Shown here: positions 51,548-63,781 of the stretch, one piece after another
Position numbering within the stretch: position 1 is the stretch's first letter
Layout: each line of letters begins with the position of its first letter
DNA from: Moringa oleifera
Lineage: Eukaryota > Streptophyta > Magnoliopsida > Brassicales > Moringaceae
Length of the DNA: 64,000 nt
Assembly (NCBI GenBank): GCA_021397835.1
Contig: JAJFZO010000747.1
Span: 7,274,501 to 7,338,500, forward strand
Direction: 5' to 3'
Program-made: the position numbers and the translations under genes
Notes under the pieces: generated by a model
The model's database searches: none
Told to the model about the DNA's origin: nothing
Seen by the model: the letters and a program-made list of their open reading frames with translations, nothing else

Positions 51548-52129
51548 TAGAGGTGGCCACAGTTTGGTTTCGGTTCCAAACCGTCCATTCAAGATTCATG
51601 GTTAGAATAAACTGAAACTTGAACCGTTAAACTTCGGTTCCGGTTAAGATTTGTTCAAAAGCGGTTCAGGTTCAGGTTCATAAACGGTTCAGATTCGATT
51701 TAAGTTCAGTTCAAGTTTAGTTCAAATTCGGTTAGATTCAGTTTCGGTTGAAAAAGATTATTTCTCTTTAATAAAAGTATCTTGTAATTATATTAAAATT
51801 TTTTAATAAAAATGTAATGACTATATTTTTATTTAAAAACATATTTTTAAAAAATTAAATTATTTTATAATTTTTCAAATTATTTTTATAAAATTTTTAA
51901 ATTAAATTATTTTATATATTTTTAATTAATTTAATTGAAAACCAAATCGAAATCATCGGTTTCGATTATAATTTCGGTTTAAAATTGATATGAATCATAA
52001 CCGAATCTTATTTAAAACGGTTTCAGTTATGGATTGAAACTAAAACCATTATAAACAGTTTCGGTCCGGTTCAAATTTTAAAGGTTACAGTTCGATTCAT
52101 CGGATTGAACCAAACCGTAGTCACCCTTA
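51548..52129. mobile_element. Non-autonomous hAT element related to the one at 47488-50642
   Basis: The ends tagaggtggccacagtttggtt and the inverse of aaccaaaccgtagtcaccctta match at 17 of 22 positions. About 230 bases inside the right end follow the same order of words as the right end of the 3.15-kb hAT element (gaatcga, ataatggtttt, aactgaaac, ggttatgattcat, cgaaacc). The left 200 bases also run parallel (ttcaggttcaggttcata, gatttaagttcagtt). The transposase is absent. No target duplication was found. Confidence 0.75.
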
Positions 52130-55100
52130 CCCCACACACATATATATATATATATATATCACATATATTAAAATTAGATTTATTAAAATATATTAAATTT
52201 TAGTATGTGACATATTTAAAAAATAATGAACTTACATATTTTTTGTTCAATTTGTATATTCTTTATAAGTTCATCTTATAAAAGTAAAGTTAATATAAAT
52301 TAATTTGTTTTATAAAAGTAAAGTTAATATATTTATTTTTTATTAAAATTTGCATATAATTTTAAATTTTATTAATGTTACTGTATTTATTTTCATAATT
52401 GAAATAAAAAATGAGATAAATTTTTTAAAACTTTCTTTAATTATTTTTTACAAAAAAGTCACAACCAATAATTTATATATTTTTAGCCTAAACACATAAA
52501 ATAATCCAATAAAATTCTTAAACAAATGCCTTAATTGGGATGGTATCCTACACACATATTCAATTGTGTGATACCCATCAAATGGGTATTGATCGAGCGC
52601 ATCTTTTTACCCAAAAGATTTTGATGTTTGGCTTCTTTTAATTTTTCAAAAAATTTGAAGCTCCTCCCAAGAATCTATATTTCTTCTCTCTTGATACTTA
52701 ATTCTATTCCTTCTCATCTCCCCATTGCTTATCGTCCATCTTCTCTTTGTCATCGAAGCTTTGGATGTGAATGTCGTCAATGCAACCCATCTTCGACCAT
52801 ATTCAAAGCTTATTCTCGAAATCTTCGCTCTGACCTTATCACTGAAAACGCATTTTTAAAACCCATCCTGCCTCTTTGTCGCTCTCACTTTATTTCCAGA
52901 TGAGTGTGTGTGCACGTTGATGAATTGCATTCTTGACCATATTTAAAAGTAACTCATCATGCCAAATAAGTCATTTTGAAAATCTTATCGAAAATCCATA
53001 ACAAGGATCCCATTTTCGAAACCATTTCTTCACTGTGACTATAAAACCCTAGTCATTTCCCTAAGTGTCTCCCATGGTTATCCAATCGCGCATATAGTAA
53101 ATCTGGAAAATGTATGATAGAAATATTTAGTTTTTTAACATTTAATGTCAGCATTAGTTGCATAGAGTAACCTATAAGTGCAACGAATTAAAATGAAATC
53201 ACTTTTCTCACTTGCTTTAGAGTTGGTCAGACTACTAAATTGCCACTAGTAAATATGAGACATTCCATCCCTCTTAAGCCCTTTAGTATAAAGGGCGGGA
53301 ATAACCTCATGGGCAAACATCTTTAAAAAAAAAAAAAATCAGCATTAAACATTCCTTAAAAGATAATATCTTAAAAAAAAAATCATATTTCACATTTCAA
53401 AAGGAATAAGTAACCATGCAAATATGACAATCCACTATATATCTAGGATAAATCACTTTGGCCAGCAAGTAAGTAATTAAAGATCAAGTGCATTTCACTA
53501 TCTATAATATTTACTTTCATTGTAGCAACCACTTGAGTAACTATGCCATTGAGACAACCAATTAAGCATCATACGAATGTTGAAACTCCACTTGCTAATA
53601 AGTCATAATGATAAGTCATTATCGATACACTGTAAATCACTATTTCAAACATATTTATTTTCAAGCAAATATCTATGCATCATATTTTAACAAAACAATT
53701 TTGAAATGTTACAACACACTGTATGTACTTACCAATACCACCTAGTTGAATCCCTGTAAATAGTAATTGGGCGATTCATCCTTAATTTTGGTCTGTCTCA
53801 GCACCTTCGTGTACGCACTAATGAAATGGTTAAAGATAACTATCCATACAAAAAAAAAATCAAAAGAATTTAAATCATTTACTAGGTGAAAGTGTTATTT
53901 AGGCACCTCTACCATGTCTTGTTCACCTAACAAAAAACTATGAAGTAGATACAAAAGACATAATTTAAAATGATTCTCAATAGACTCAAAAACACTAGGT
54001 ATTACAACATTAGCCAATAACTTCCCAACAATAGCCATAACAATAGTAAATATTTATGAGGGATGACACGTAGCACTTCAAGTTAATCAAGACTAGGGTC
54101 CACACTAAAACGTAGACCCGTTATTTATGTAAACTCAACCTTGAAAAACCTACAAACGAATCAATTAAGTTTGCTTTTATTTAATAATTACTTTTTTAGT
54201 TACAATGATCAAATAATACAAAAATAATATCAAATAAAAAATATAAATATTTATAATTAAAATAATCATCATTTTAATTAATCTAAGTGCTATTGTAAAG
54301 TTAATCTTAATCATCAAAATAAACAAAAATGTCTCATGCTACAAACATGTGCACATGAATGTCACGATAATCTAATTTACTTCCTCTTTTGCATCTATCC
54401 AACTCTTGTAACGTTGCGTCGTTGAACTGAATTACACTTTTCTAAGCCAATGCGTCACAAAATACTCCGTAATAGTAATAAAACTATCAAACTTGCAATC
54501 GTTATTATATAAAAAAAATCTATTATAAAGGATACAATTTAGAAAGAGACTTAAAATAAACTCTAAACACGAAGTCATAATTATTAACTCGACTGCATCA
54601 AATAATACAATGTTTGAAAACAAGCTTGTAGAAGGAAGAAATTCAATTAGAGCAATCACCCATACTATTGCATCTAGTCAAAATAAAGCAACAAGTTATT
54701 AGAAAAAGCATCAACCAACATCTTACCATAACAAGCAAAAATAAATTTTATCAGTAAGGGTGTAAACACCATGCCTCATCATCTTCATCTTCTTGGCTTT
54801 TGATCTTTTTTCTAAATTGTATATTATTTAGTGTCTACTTTTTCAAGGATTAGAATAGACACAAATATCTACTTTACTTTAAAATAAATATTCGTGCATT
54901 AAAGAACTTATTTTATGCAAAAATTTAACTCTTGAATAACTATACTTCTTACCTATTTCATGTGCTTTGAGTTTGCAGTAATAAGCCTCTTTAATGGTTG
55001 TATTGGCATATTCATATCAATCATCACAACACTATACTGCATGTCATTTCTTATACATATATATACTTGTTAGATTCTCTGTTAACATTTATAAATTGTG

Positions 55101-57590
55101 GATCAATCCCATAGCTTGACAGTTGCAAATATAGATCACATAATTTTACGGTTCAATTCATGGATACTTTTAAACCAAAATATATTTTTCTACTAAATAT
55201 ACTATCTTAGCATTTGCGAGTGGCATAACTAAGTCACAAAATATAATATATCCAAGTGTTTGATTCATTATAATTTCTTCTAAACACTATATTCAACTTT
55301 CGTTTCAACTAGATGACGATAAAAGTACTATACAGTTAACATATTAAAGAACTAATCAATAAATTCTAATAATACTTAAAAATCCAACATGAATCAAAGC
55401 AAAACTCTTCACATATATGTTTCATATGAAGAATTTCATGATTATTTTCTCAGAAAAAAATGTATCATATCAATGAAGTTAAATTAGAGAACCATCAAGG
55501 GTTATAACAAAGGAAGAAACTTCTAAGATAACCATGATGAAAGAAAAAAAATATATATTATCTCTCTCTCTCTCTCTCCCCTTTTATATATAAATTATCT
55601 ATATATATATATATAAATTATTTCTCACAACATCTTGCTCATCTGTTACTTTCCACTAGCAGCTTGAATTTATCCATTCCTTATCCTAACAAATGAACAT
55701 TCATCTTTGTTCTTGCAGTTTCACCCAACTTACAATGCAATGATCACAAAGTTCTACTGTTGATTTCATTGATCACTTACTTAATTCATTTTTTCCACCC
55801 TTATCGTAAGGACAAGAACACCCCACATCTTGAGCAAACTTGTTATCACACTTAGTCCATTATGGTCATTACAAGAGCATCCCTTAATCACTATTCCATT
55901 CGAGAACAAGATACTTAGAATGAAATTTTAATATGTACATCCATTTAATTTAAATACTAGTAATCAATCTTTATACACAACTTTACATGAATTCTAGACA
56001 TCTTCAGAAGGAAACTAACAACAATCCATGTTATAATTTAGCATAAAGTAGTTGATCTTATGCCAGATATGTACTCACTAAAAATTAAATATGGTATTAC
56101 TTCAATACAAAAGCCTTAATTTTTCATCAGTACTTAGGTCATTCCAATTCAATTTTACCCACATACATTAACAATCATAATCAAAATTTGATTATAGCAG
56201 AATGAAATTAAAACTCAAATCCTAATTCTGAGAATTTAACAAATCATTATAACTAATCAAAGTGGAAATGACCATGGAAAATTAGAGAAGGTCAACATGC
56301 CTAACCCTAACCTTAGCTTAATCCCAAAGGAGAAAGAGAAAGAGTCATGCTCAGTGTAGCAAATGTAATACTCGTAATCATTGGTTCTATGATTTGCTTC
56401 TTGCAGCTTTTGATGACCTTGAGCAGGTGGTACTTTTTATCCCTTCAATGGCACATGACGCATGTGCCCAATCCAATGGAAGCATGCTCAACTTCTTCTT
56501 CGTGGATGCCTTTAGTTTTATTGAGGCTTGAGGAGGTGTCATTTCAGAGGAAGGAGATGGAGCCTCATCGTTAGAGGTATAAGGCTTCTAGTTGGTATAG
56601 TTGGAAGTGGTTGTGGTTGCAGTGTCATCTTCTACACTCACAAGCATTTTTAAGAACCTATTGTCTTAAGTGGGCTCCCTTGTTCGATCTTAGGATAATA
56701 GAAATAGTTAAAAAAAATTTTTTTTAGGCTTAGGCCCATAGACTCCTTAATAGTGTTATTGTGTAGTAATGTTATGATGCGCAACACTAACATTTCGAAT
56801 TATTTCAAACCAATATATTTATAAAATTAAAAGATGACGGAACCACTAGAAACTTCAACTTATAAAAATGCTGATGATAGTGGCCTGATCTGTTTGATGT
56901 TCTATTAATTTTATAGTCTTGTCTAATTGAATTTATCATCTAAAAAAATTGAATTATCAATTTAAAGTTTCAAATTCAATTAGTCTAGATGTCAGGTGAA
57001 CCAACATCTTTTTATTTATATAAATTTTTAAAATTTAAATTATAGTAAATGGTGAATACATTATATTAAAAATAAATAAAAATGAAATACTTATAGATGG
57101 TTGAAAGCTTAAACATAATAAGAATAAGACTTGGGTTCAAGCTTTTACCTTTACATTTTTTATTTAAACGTTTTTTTGATTATTTTGAAATATATATATA
57201 TATATATTTTACATATAAATTATTAAATAATATAAAGAAATCTTGAACTTAACATATTTTTTAATTGGGAACCTGAATTTTAATCTAGTTCAATTTTATC
57301 TTGAAAAATTATTAATTTGATCTAAATTTGGTTTTGAGTAAAAAAATGACTCAAATAAATTTTACCTTTAATTTTGAATGAATAACTCAAATTTGAATAA
57401 TTTTGGACTCATTAGATTTTTTTTTATGAATTTCTTATAAACTTTTCATATTACAAAATTTTTGAAAAGATATTTTCATTACTCAAAATTTTTTAAATGA
57501 TAGTAGTTTAAATGATTTTTAACATTTGTGGTAAAATTTCAAGTCAAAATTTGTTATTGGTATAAATAACAATTATTTAAAATATTTTTT
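52130..57590. other. AT-rich intergenic region, no gene recognised
   Basis: The region carries (TA)n runs near 52140-52160 and 57190-57205, and a (TC)n run followed by a (TA)n run near 55560-55615. The block 52540-52920 is less AT-rich and has a 91-codon plus-strand frame (52628-52903) without a family motif. The block 56290-56660 has a minus-strand composition that looks protein-coding-like but is unidentified and may be a transposon remnant. Confidence 0.4.
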
Positions 57591-57799
57591 AAAAAATTTA
57601 ACAAAACATAAAATATCATCATAAAAAAATAAAAATAAATTTATGACGGTCATTTTTGATTGTCATAACATTTATAATGGTTTTCAAAACATGTTATACT
57701 TTTATGATGATAAATCCCATTTTCTCTCTTCTCTCCATTTTCTTCTTTCTTCTCTTGTTACTCTTTTTTATGGGATCTCTCAAATATTCAGGAACTAAT

Positions 57800-58205
57800 C
57801 AACATTTTTCTTTTCTTCTTGCAAAATTGAGGTACATGTATTCTTCCTCCAAGAATTGGGTGAGAATGGTTGAATGACACAACAAATTTTTTATTCTTCT
57901 CTTTTCTCTTCTTCTATCTTCTTTGTCTTTTGTTCATTGTTCTCTTTTCTCTATAGGATCTTTTAGCTATGTAAAAATTTAAATCTCTATGTAACCTTTT
58001 GTTGTAGGTTTCATATAAACTTTACTATATAAGCTCTTTGCAACCTTGATAGTATGACTATGTATAATCATCAAATACTAAGTTTTATGTAACCTTTTTT
58101 GCAAGCTTTGTTGAACCTTTTCTACAAGCTTCGTGTTACTTTTTTGATAAGCTTCTTGTGACCTTATTCTACAAGTTTCGTATAACCTTGTAGTCTTCTA
58201 TGTTA
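57800..58205 (+). repeat. Left inverted-repeat arm with tandem 'aagcttcatgtaacctt' units
   Basis: The outer part (57810-57875) reads cttcttgcaaaattgaggtacatgtattcttcctcc and pairs with the inverse of 59350-59405 at roughly 80 percent. The inner part (57985-58205) repeats a unit of about 20-25 bases close to aagcttcgtgtaacctt some eight times. Confidence 0.7.
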
Positions 58206-58589
58206 AATTGTTGGTTTGTGCAAATTAAAATGTTACTGTTAGATATAGGTTGACATAGAAGCCCTATATGGGTAAGTACATGTTGTCCACCATACAAATT
58301 CACGTATGTTTGTGTAAATTGGTGTTTTCTCATGTAAAATTTTAAATTTTTGTGTAAAGTTATATCTCCGTGGAAGATTAACTATCTTCATGTGAACACA
58401 TGTTTACATATGAAGCCACATTTAAATATGAGTGCATATGTCCATCTTTCCTTGTAAATATTATGACTTCTGAATACAAATTACCATCTGTATGATATAT
58501 CAAACATATATCCATGGCTCATTATAAATTTTATGAATTATGGATACTGTTTTCCTTTGTTAGGTACTTATTTTTACATATTCTAAAAA

Positions 58590-58881
58590 GGGAACCGATC
58601 TACTAATTCTTTGATTCCAGTTAGTATTAGTAAGAGAGCTTGAACTAAGAAGTAGATTCTAGAAGCTAACTAGAAGCTAAAAAAAGGTATCTTGAGCAAT
58701 CGCAATAATCGCGTTCATTGATATTCCTAGTATAGCAGATGCTATCACACATACAATTATACTCAATTCAATGGAATTGTTTGATCTTAAAGGGGATCTT
58801 TTATAATTTCGCACGTGGGGTTATTTTCTTGGTTTCAATGGGACTCCTTATGAGCATTCTTTCTATCTACTATTATCTAAA
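58590..58881. other. ndhB: Rearranged plastid ndhB fragment in nuclear DNA (NUPT)
   Basis: The minus strand of 58682-58820 encodes the C-terminus of the plastid NDH subunit 2: [20 protein letters not shown], then [10 protein letters not shown] and AIAQDTFF before the stop, with PHVR just upstream. Immediately beyond, the plus strand of 58821-58881 encodes the segment that precedes it in the native protein, FLVSMGLLMSILSIYYYLK. The two pieces are therefore in opposite orientation and about 14 codons between them are missing. The left flank to about 58590 looks like plastid sequence downstream of ndhB, by composition. It is a non-functional insertion of organelle DNA; the 85-codon plus-strand frame across it (58739-58996) is an accident of the rearrangement. 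Confidence 0.85.
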
Positions 58882-59044
58882 GGAGCAAATGACCTTAACA
58901 TCACTCCATGTTATCCTCAATTCAGGCAAAAGCATGCCTTTGATAAGGATTGAAACACATTACATATACATGTTGAACCATAATGAAAAAAAATAATAAA
59001 ATAGGCAAAAAGTCTCTCCATAATTCAAACATACTGCAAATATT

Positions 59045-59405
59045 TTATAAAAACATATAAGGTGACACGGAGTTTACAGATAAGGTAAGGTTACATAAAG
59101 CTTACAAAAAAAAGTTACATGGAACCTAGCATTTGAAGGTTTCCTGAAGCTTATGTTATCAAGTTTACATGAAGTTTATACTATTAAGGTCATACAGAGC
59201 CTCTACCTTAAAGTTTACATAGAGCTTATGATAAAAGGTTACACAAAGGCTTAATAAACTTTATATGAATTAAGAGATCATACAAAAAAGAGAGAAGAGA
59301 AAAGATAAGAGAGAATAATAAAACAAAATTGCTATTTTCTTTAACCCATTTTCATTCGGATCTTGGAGGAAGAGCACATGTACTTGAATTTTACAAGAAG
59401 AACAA
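59045..59405 (-). repeat. Right inverted-repeat arm with tandem 'aaggttacatgaagctt' units
   Basis: This is the inverse counterpart of 57800-58205. At 59045-59275 the unit aaggttacataaagctta repeats about eight times in the opposite orientation. At 59350-59405 the inverse of the left outer arm is found (ggaggaagagcacatgtacttgaattttacaagaag). Confidence 0.7.
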
Positions 59406-60630
59406 AAAAAATTAATTATTTCTTCAAAGATTGAGAAATTTCACCAAAAAAAAATTTGAAAAAAGAAGAGAGAAGAACCTACACTTAATAAACACGAAAC
59501 TCACCTTCGCATTATTTACCCAAATACCAAATAATCGTAAAAGAATAAAGCATCACATACCTTAAAACCTTTTGAGAATTATTTGTCAAGAATCAACAAT
59601 GGTTTTAAAGAATGTTGAAAAAGCTTTAATTATTTGAGCAAGATGGGTGGAGAAATAGGGTTTAACAACTTCCTTGGAAAGAGAGAAAAAGAAAAATGTG
59701 AAAAAATAGAGTTAAACCCAAAAGAATGGTATTTTTGTAAATAAAATTATCCTTTAAAGTTTTTTCTATCTGAAAATTTTTATGAAGTCAAAAAAATTGA
59801 ATTGGTAAAAGTGAACATTTTTACAAAAGGTCATGTTACAAAAAATTAAAAAAAAAACCCTTAAATAAGTTATATTGGTATTATTTTTCTTTTAATAATA
59901 AGAAGAAATTAATAGTATAATAAAAAAGAATTAATTATACTAAATAGAAATTATATAGCAAGGAAAATTTAGTTAATGAAATAGATAAGATTTATTCATT
60001 GTCCAATGACTAGCATGATGATTTTTTAACTTAACAAGATCGATATAATTGCACTAAACTGGTTAACCATATTTATTACTAAACATTTATTATCATAAAA
60101 AAGCGCATGCACACACATACATATATATATATATATATTATGACAAAATATTTAAAATCAAATTTAATATAATTTTATTTTTTATTTTGAAAAAATTAAA
60201 TACATGAAAAATAAATGTGAAAATCTTTTTTGTTTTATATTTTAATATTAGAAGTATTTTAAATAATATAATATTTTTTCAATTTGTCACTTATATTGTA
60301 ATTTTCAAAGTTTAATTTATTTAAATATATATTTAATTTTACATCTGCTTAGTTTCATAAATATTATAATTTTATTATATTTGAATCAATATTTATTTAA
60401 TTTAATATAAAAGTTAAAAGTTTTAAAAATATTAGGAACTTGTTTAAAAGTCAATTTTAAGTAATAGCCATTAAAAGTATATATTTTAATGACTAATATT
60501 TATAATTATCATTATATATTTATTAAAAGTGATTTTTGATCAAAAGGCCTTAAAAATAAGATAAAAAATAATAATTTTATATATAATAGTAATTACCATA
60601 ATTGTTGCTAAATAATTGTCACTAAAAGCT
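59406..60630. other. Outer right part of the inverted-repeat element, AT-rich
   Basis: No coding sequence. A (TA)n run lies near 60118-60138. The last 150 bases before 60645 hold short words such as taattaccataattgttgctaa that look like CACTA subterminal repeats. Confidence 0.35.
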
Positions 60631-61159
60631 TATTTTGTTATAGTGAGCAAATACCGAGATTTAGCGATTAATTTTTTCATCAATAAAAGTGACAATTATA
60701 TAGCTAACAAAAACAACAACAGGCTAGCGATAGAATGAAGTCATCGTTGGAATACTTATCGCAAAGAAAATTAGTGATAAAATATTTCATTAACAGATTG
60801 TCGCAACTTAAAGACAGAATTGAATGGCTTACAACGCACTAATGACAAACTATTTTGTCATTAAAGGTGGTTCATAGCTGGACATCTAATGTAATTAACT
60901 ATATTTCATTTTAACGACGAAAGTTTTCACTGCTAAAATTAAAATATAATACTTAAATATTTTATTAATTAATTATGTTTTTAATTTATTGATTTATTCA
61001 TTATGTTTATATTATTTCAATATTTTATTTATTATACAATCCATAAATCAATAATAATTAACACATAAAAAGTTAAAATTAAATATAATTAAAAAAAAGC
61101 TAATATATGATTTTGTATTGTATCATCGCTTTGAAATACAACAAAGTGAAACTACTACT

Positions 61160-62150
61160 TTAACAATCAAATTCAGCATCAGGGGAGGCTTATTTGGCGA
61201 TGCTAAAAAAGAGAGAGAATGAGGTAGGTAACTCGTGAATAAAACCTTAAAGTTATAAATACACTCATTCATCTCGTGCTCTTTCTACTTAAAATTAATG
61301 CATATGATTTTGCTTCCTCTCTTTACACTCCTACTTTAAACATTTTGCCATAACTTTCATCTCATATCTTTGATGGCCGAGTCATAGATATGTCATCCAT
61401 TGCTAGAGCTACTGCCTGAATAATATACCAATGCCTAAAAACCAAGTCCATGCACTCGACACTTCTCTATAACTACTATCTTGTAGTAGACCTAAGTGTA
61501 ATCTACCTCAAAAGTGTTAGAAGGTCCCTCTATGGCTAAGAAGTAGAGGCAACCAACTCCTCGATATGTATCTATAAGAAAAGAAGTTATGTTAAGCAAT
61601 TTATTACCTAAAACAAGTCAAATAAGAAACATAACTCAGACTATTCATTAAATATTTTAAAAACATAAACTTGTATATACTTATTTGGGGAGCTCAGCGA
61701 TGAATTAATCAAGACTAAACTTCTTAGTATGAATCTATCTAAACAGCTCTACAAAAGTTGGATCTCAACCTACCCACTTTTCTCAGAAATAAAAATATAA
61801 TAAATAAATATTAATAAGAGAATATATCATTTTCAATTAAATTTATGTAAGTAGGTTAAATATCACATCATACATAAAAAATGCTCAAGTAGAGTACTAG
61901 AACCTCCACTATGTCTAAAGGCACCTACTCTTGGTCCACCCATTTCGTTTCTATGGTTTTTGGAGGTCTTCTTGCATTTCTCTTTGTACTTTGGGTGATT
62001 CTATTCTTATTGCCACCAATCCCAATTGTGTTATTGGATGCATTGAGGCTTATCTTTTTCCTTGTTTTGATATGTATAACATCAAATCGGCATTTTAATA
62101 GGTAGCCTTAGTCTTCCAAGCAACTTTTATTGTCATATTCATTACCTCAT
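61160..62150 (-). pseudogene. Transposase_24 (TNPA-like) remnant of CACTA copy B
   Basis: Near 61690-61780 the minus strand reads DPTFVELFR, a stop, then IHTKKFSLD, the Transposase_24 signature (usually DPT-x-x-ELF-x-x-THTKK). A downstream Leu/Cys-rich part near 61400-61470 parallels copy A, including the shared plus-strand phrase gcactcgacac. The plus-strand frame at 61911-62105 is a shadow. Confidence 0.65.
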
Positions 62151-63079
62151 CCCATGTAAAATGCTTATGCCACAATAAATAATATAAATAAATTACATAA
62201 TACCATATTAAGAGTAAATTACAACATGCATATCAATGAAAGTAAATATAATAAAGTATACCTTAAATTTCTTAAATTACAAGTCTTTGGTTTCTATTGA
62301 AACCGTCTTCCACATATACCTAGTGGATCAACCTTATGAAAGATTTTATAAATCTTTGTTAGAGCATTTATTTGATGGCTTTTTCCCACTAAAGAAAATA
62401 ATAAACAAACAAATACATTAAGAAAACTAATAAAGATAATATGATTCAAGTACTAAAAATAATTATGGATACTCATATGTTATTGAGTATATGAAATAGA
62501 TTGTTTACTTGTTCTTGAAGATACTAAAAGAGGTATAGCCTTTAGTGTAGCTACAGCCACTTCCTAATTTAAAAGGTACAGATATGGAGATGATCATGAA
62601 TTATCAAGGCCGCGATGTCTCCCAACAAAGTCATCTTGTGTTTCTCATCCTCTCATCTAATTATTTCGAAAAGTTAGTAGCTTTGAAACAAACGTTGTCA
62701 ATTAGATCTTTTAAATAAATTTATGCAAAAAATTGGGTAAAGTCTCCCATAAAAAAAAAACTAAAACCCCTAGAAATTTTTATTCAAAACAATATCCTAA
62801 CTATGATTTCCAAAAATAAAGTACATATTTCAATGAATGGATAGAGCATATGTAGTAATGAGATAAAAAAATCGATAAATACACCAAATTTAGTGTAAAA
62901 GATAAACTTCTATCCAAAATTTGATAAAGTCTCCCTTAAAGATGAACTAAGCCACGTTGAAAAAACATTAACCCACAGTGCCTAAAATGTGCATCTCCAA
63001 ACATAGAGCAAGTAATTCAATAAATACAAACAAAATAATTCAATCAGTACAAATAAAATAAATTAGTTAATCATCATTT

Positions 63080-63660
63080 TCAAAATCTTCCTCTTCCTCT
63101 TCTTTGTCTAAATCACTTCCTAAATCTTGCTCATCTAATTTGTTTTTTTTCCTCATTATCAATATCTATTAATGTCCCATTTGAATTATTTAAAAAGATA
63201 GGATCTTCTTTATGTCAACATTGATCTAATGGACATCTATTTCATTATCTTAAAAAGCTGCAACTTGGATTAACTCAAATACGAAACTAGATTCTAAAAG
63301 TTCAATGATAGATTTACTTTTTATTTGGCAAACAACCCTCTGGCCATAGCTGGCACATTATAAGCTTTGATAAGATACATAACAGAACTAAGCAGTTTGC
63401 ACAACCAAATTAAGTGACTCATACTTGTGTAACCTCATATTACTAATATTCACTAGATTGCATACTTCATAAAATTTGGTCCTAATATTTAATGTTGGAT
63501 TAAACCATTCACACTTAAATTACTTAATTGGTATGCAGTGCATTCTAGTTCTAATACCTCCGCAAATTTATTGTAATACTTACTTTCATCTATATTATAT
63601 CCCTTAATGTAAACTTTATTGTTCATTATAGCTCTATTTGAATCATGTTTTTTAGTATGA
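63080..63660 (-). pseudogene. TNP2-like transposase remnant of CACTA copy B
   Basis: Near 63530-63660 the minus strand reads FHTKKHDSNRAIMNNKVYIK, then YYNKFAEVLELE. This matches the segment of plant CACTA TNP2 proteins with a F-x-T...R..QN.G pattern followed by YYG-x-L-x-E-I-I-E-L (the DUF4216 region). Near 63090-63180 there is an acidic C-terminal tail in pieces. The frame is interrupted several times. Confidence 0.5.
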
Positions 63661-63762
63661 AATTCATACTCATTGACATAATATCATACTCATGACTTTA
63701 GAAATCTTAGCAGACTTTTTACATGAAGTTGTTAACAACATAGTTTAGTGAGTCATGCACTT

Positions 63763-63781
63763 TATATATATATATATATAA
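63763..63781. repeat. (TA)n microsatellite
   Basis: About nine TA units in the CACTA copy B region. Similar short TA runs occur near 52140, 55596, 57190 and 60118. Confidence 0.9.

Larger units (their letters stand above)
57597..60645. mobile_element. Putative CACTA-bounded element with long internal inverted repeats
   Basis: The right end reads ...ttattttgttatagtg, the inverse of a CACTA terminus (cactataacaaaat), at 60630-60645. A similar but eroded start, ttaacaaaacataaaat, lies near 57600. Behind the left margin is a subterminal palindrome, tatgacggtcatttttgattgtcata (57643-57668). Inside, arms at about 57800-58205 and 59045-59405 are imperfect inverted copies. No transposase is encoded. 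The right terminus is fairly clear; the left one is inferred. Confidence 0.45.

Noticed and set aside
52628..52903. 91-codon plus-strand frame
   Set aside because: No recognisable motif, no splice context and no upstream promoter-like sequence. The local composition is unusual, but this is not enough for a gene call.
58739..58996. 85-codon plus-strand open frame containing membrane-like text
   Set aside because: It crosses the junction of two oppositely oriented ndhB pieces, so only the middle part is in the ndhB frame. It is an accidental frame, not a gene.
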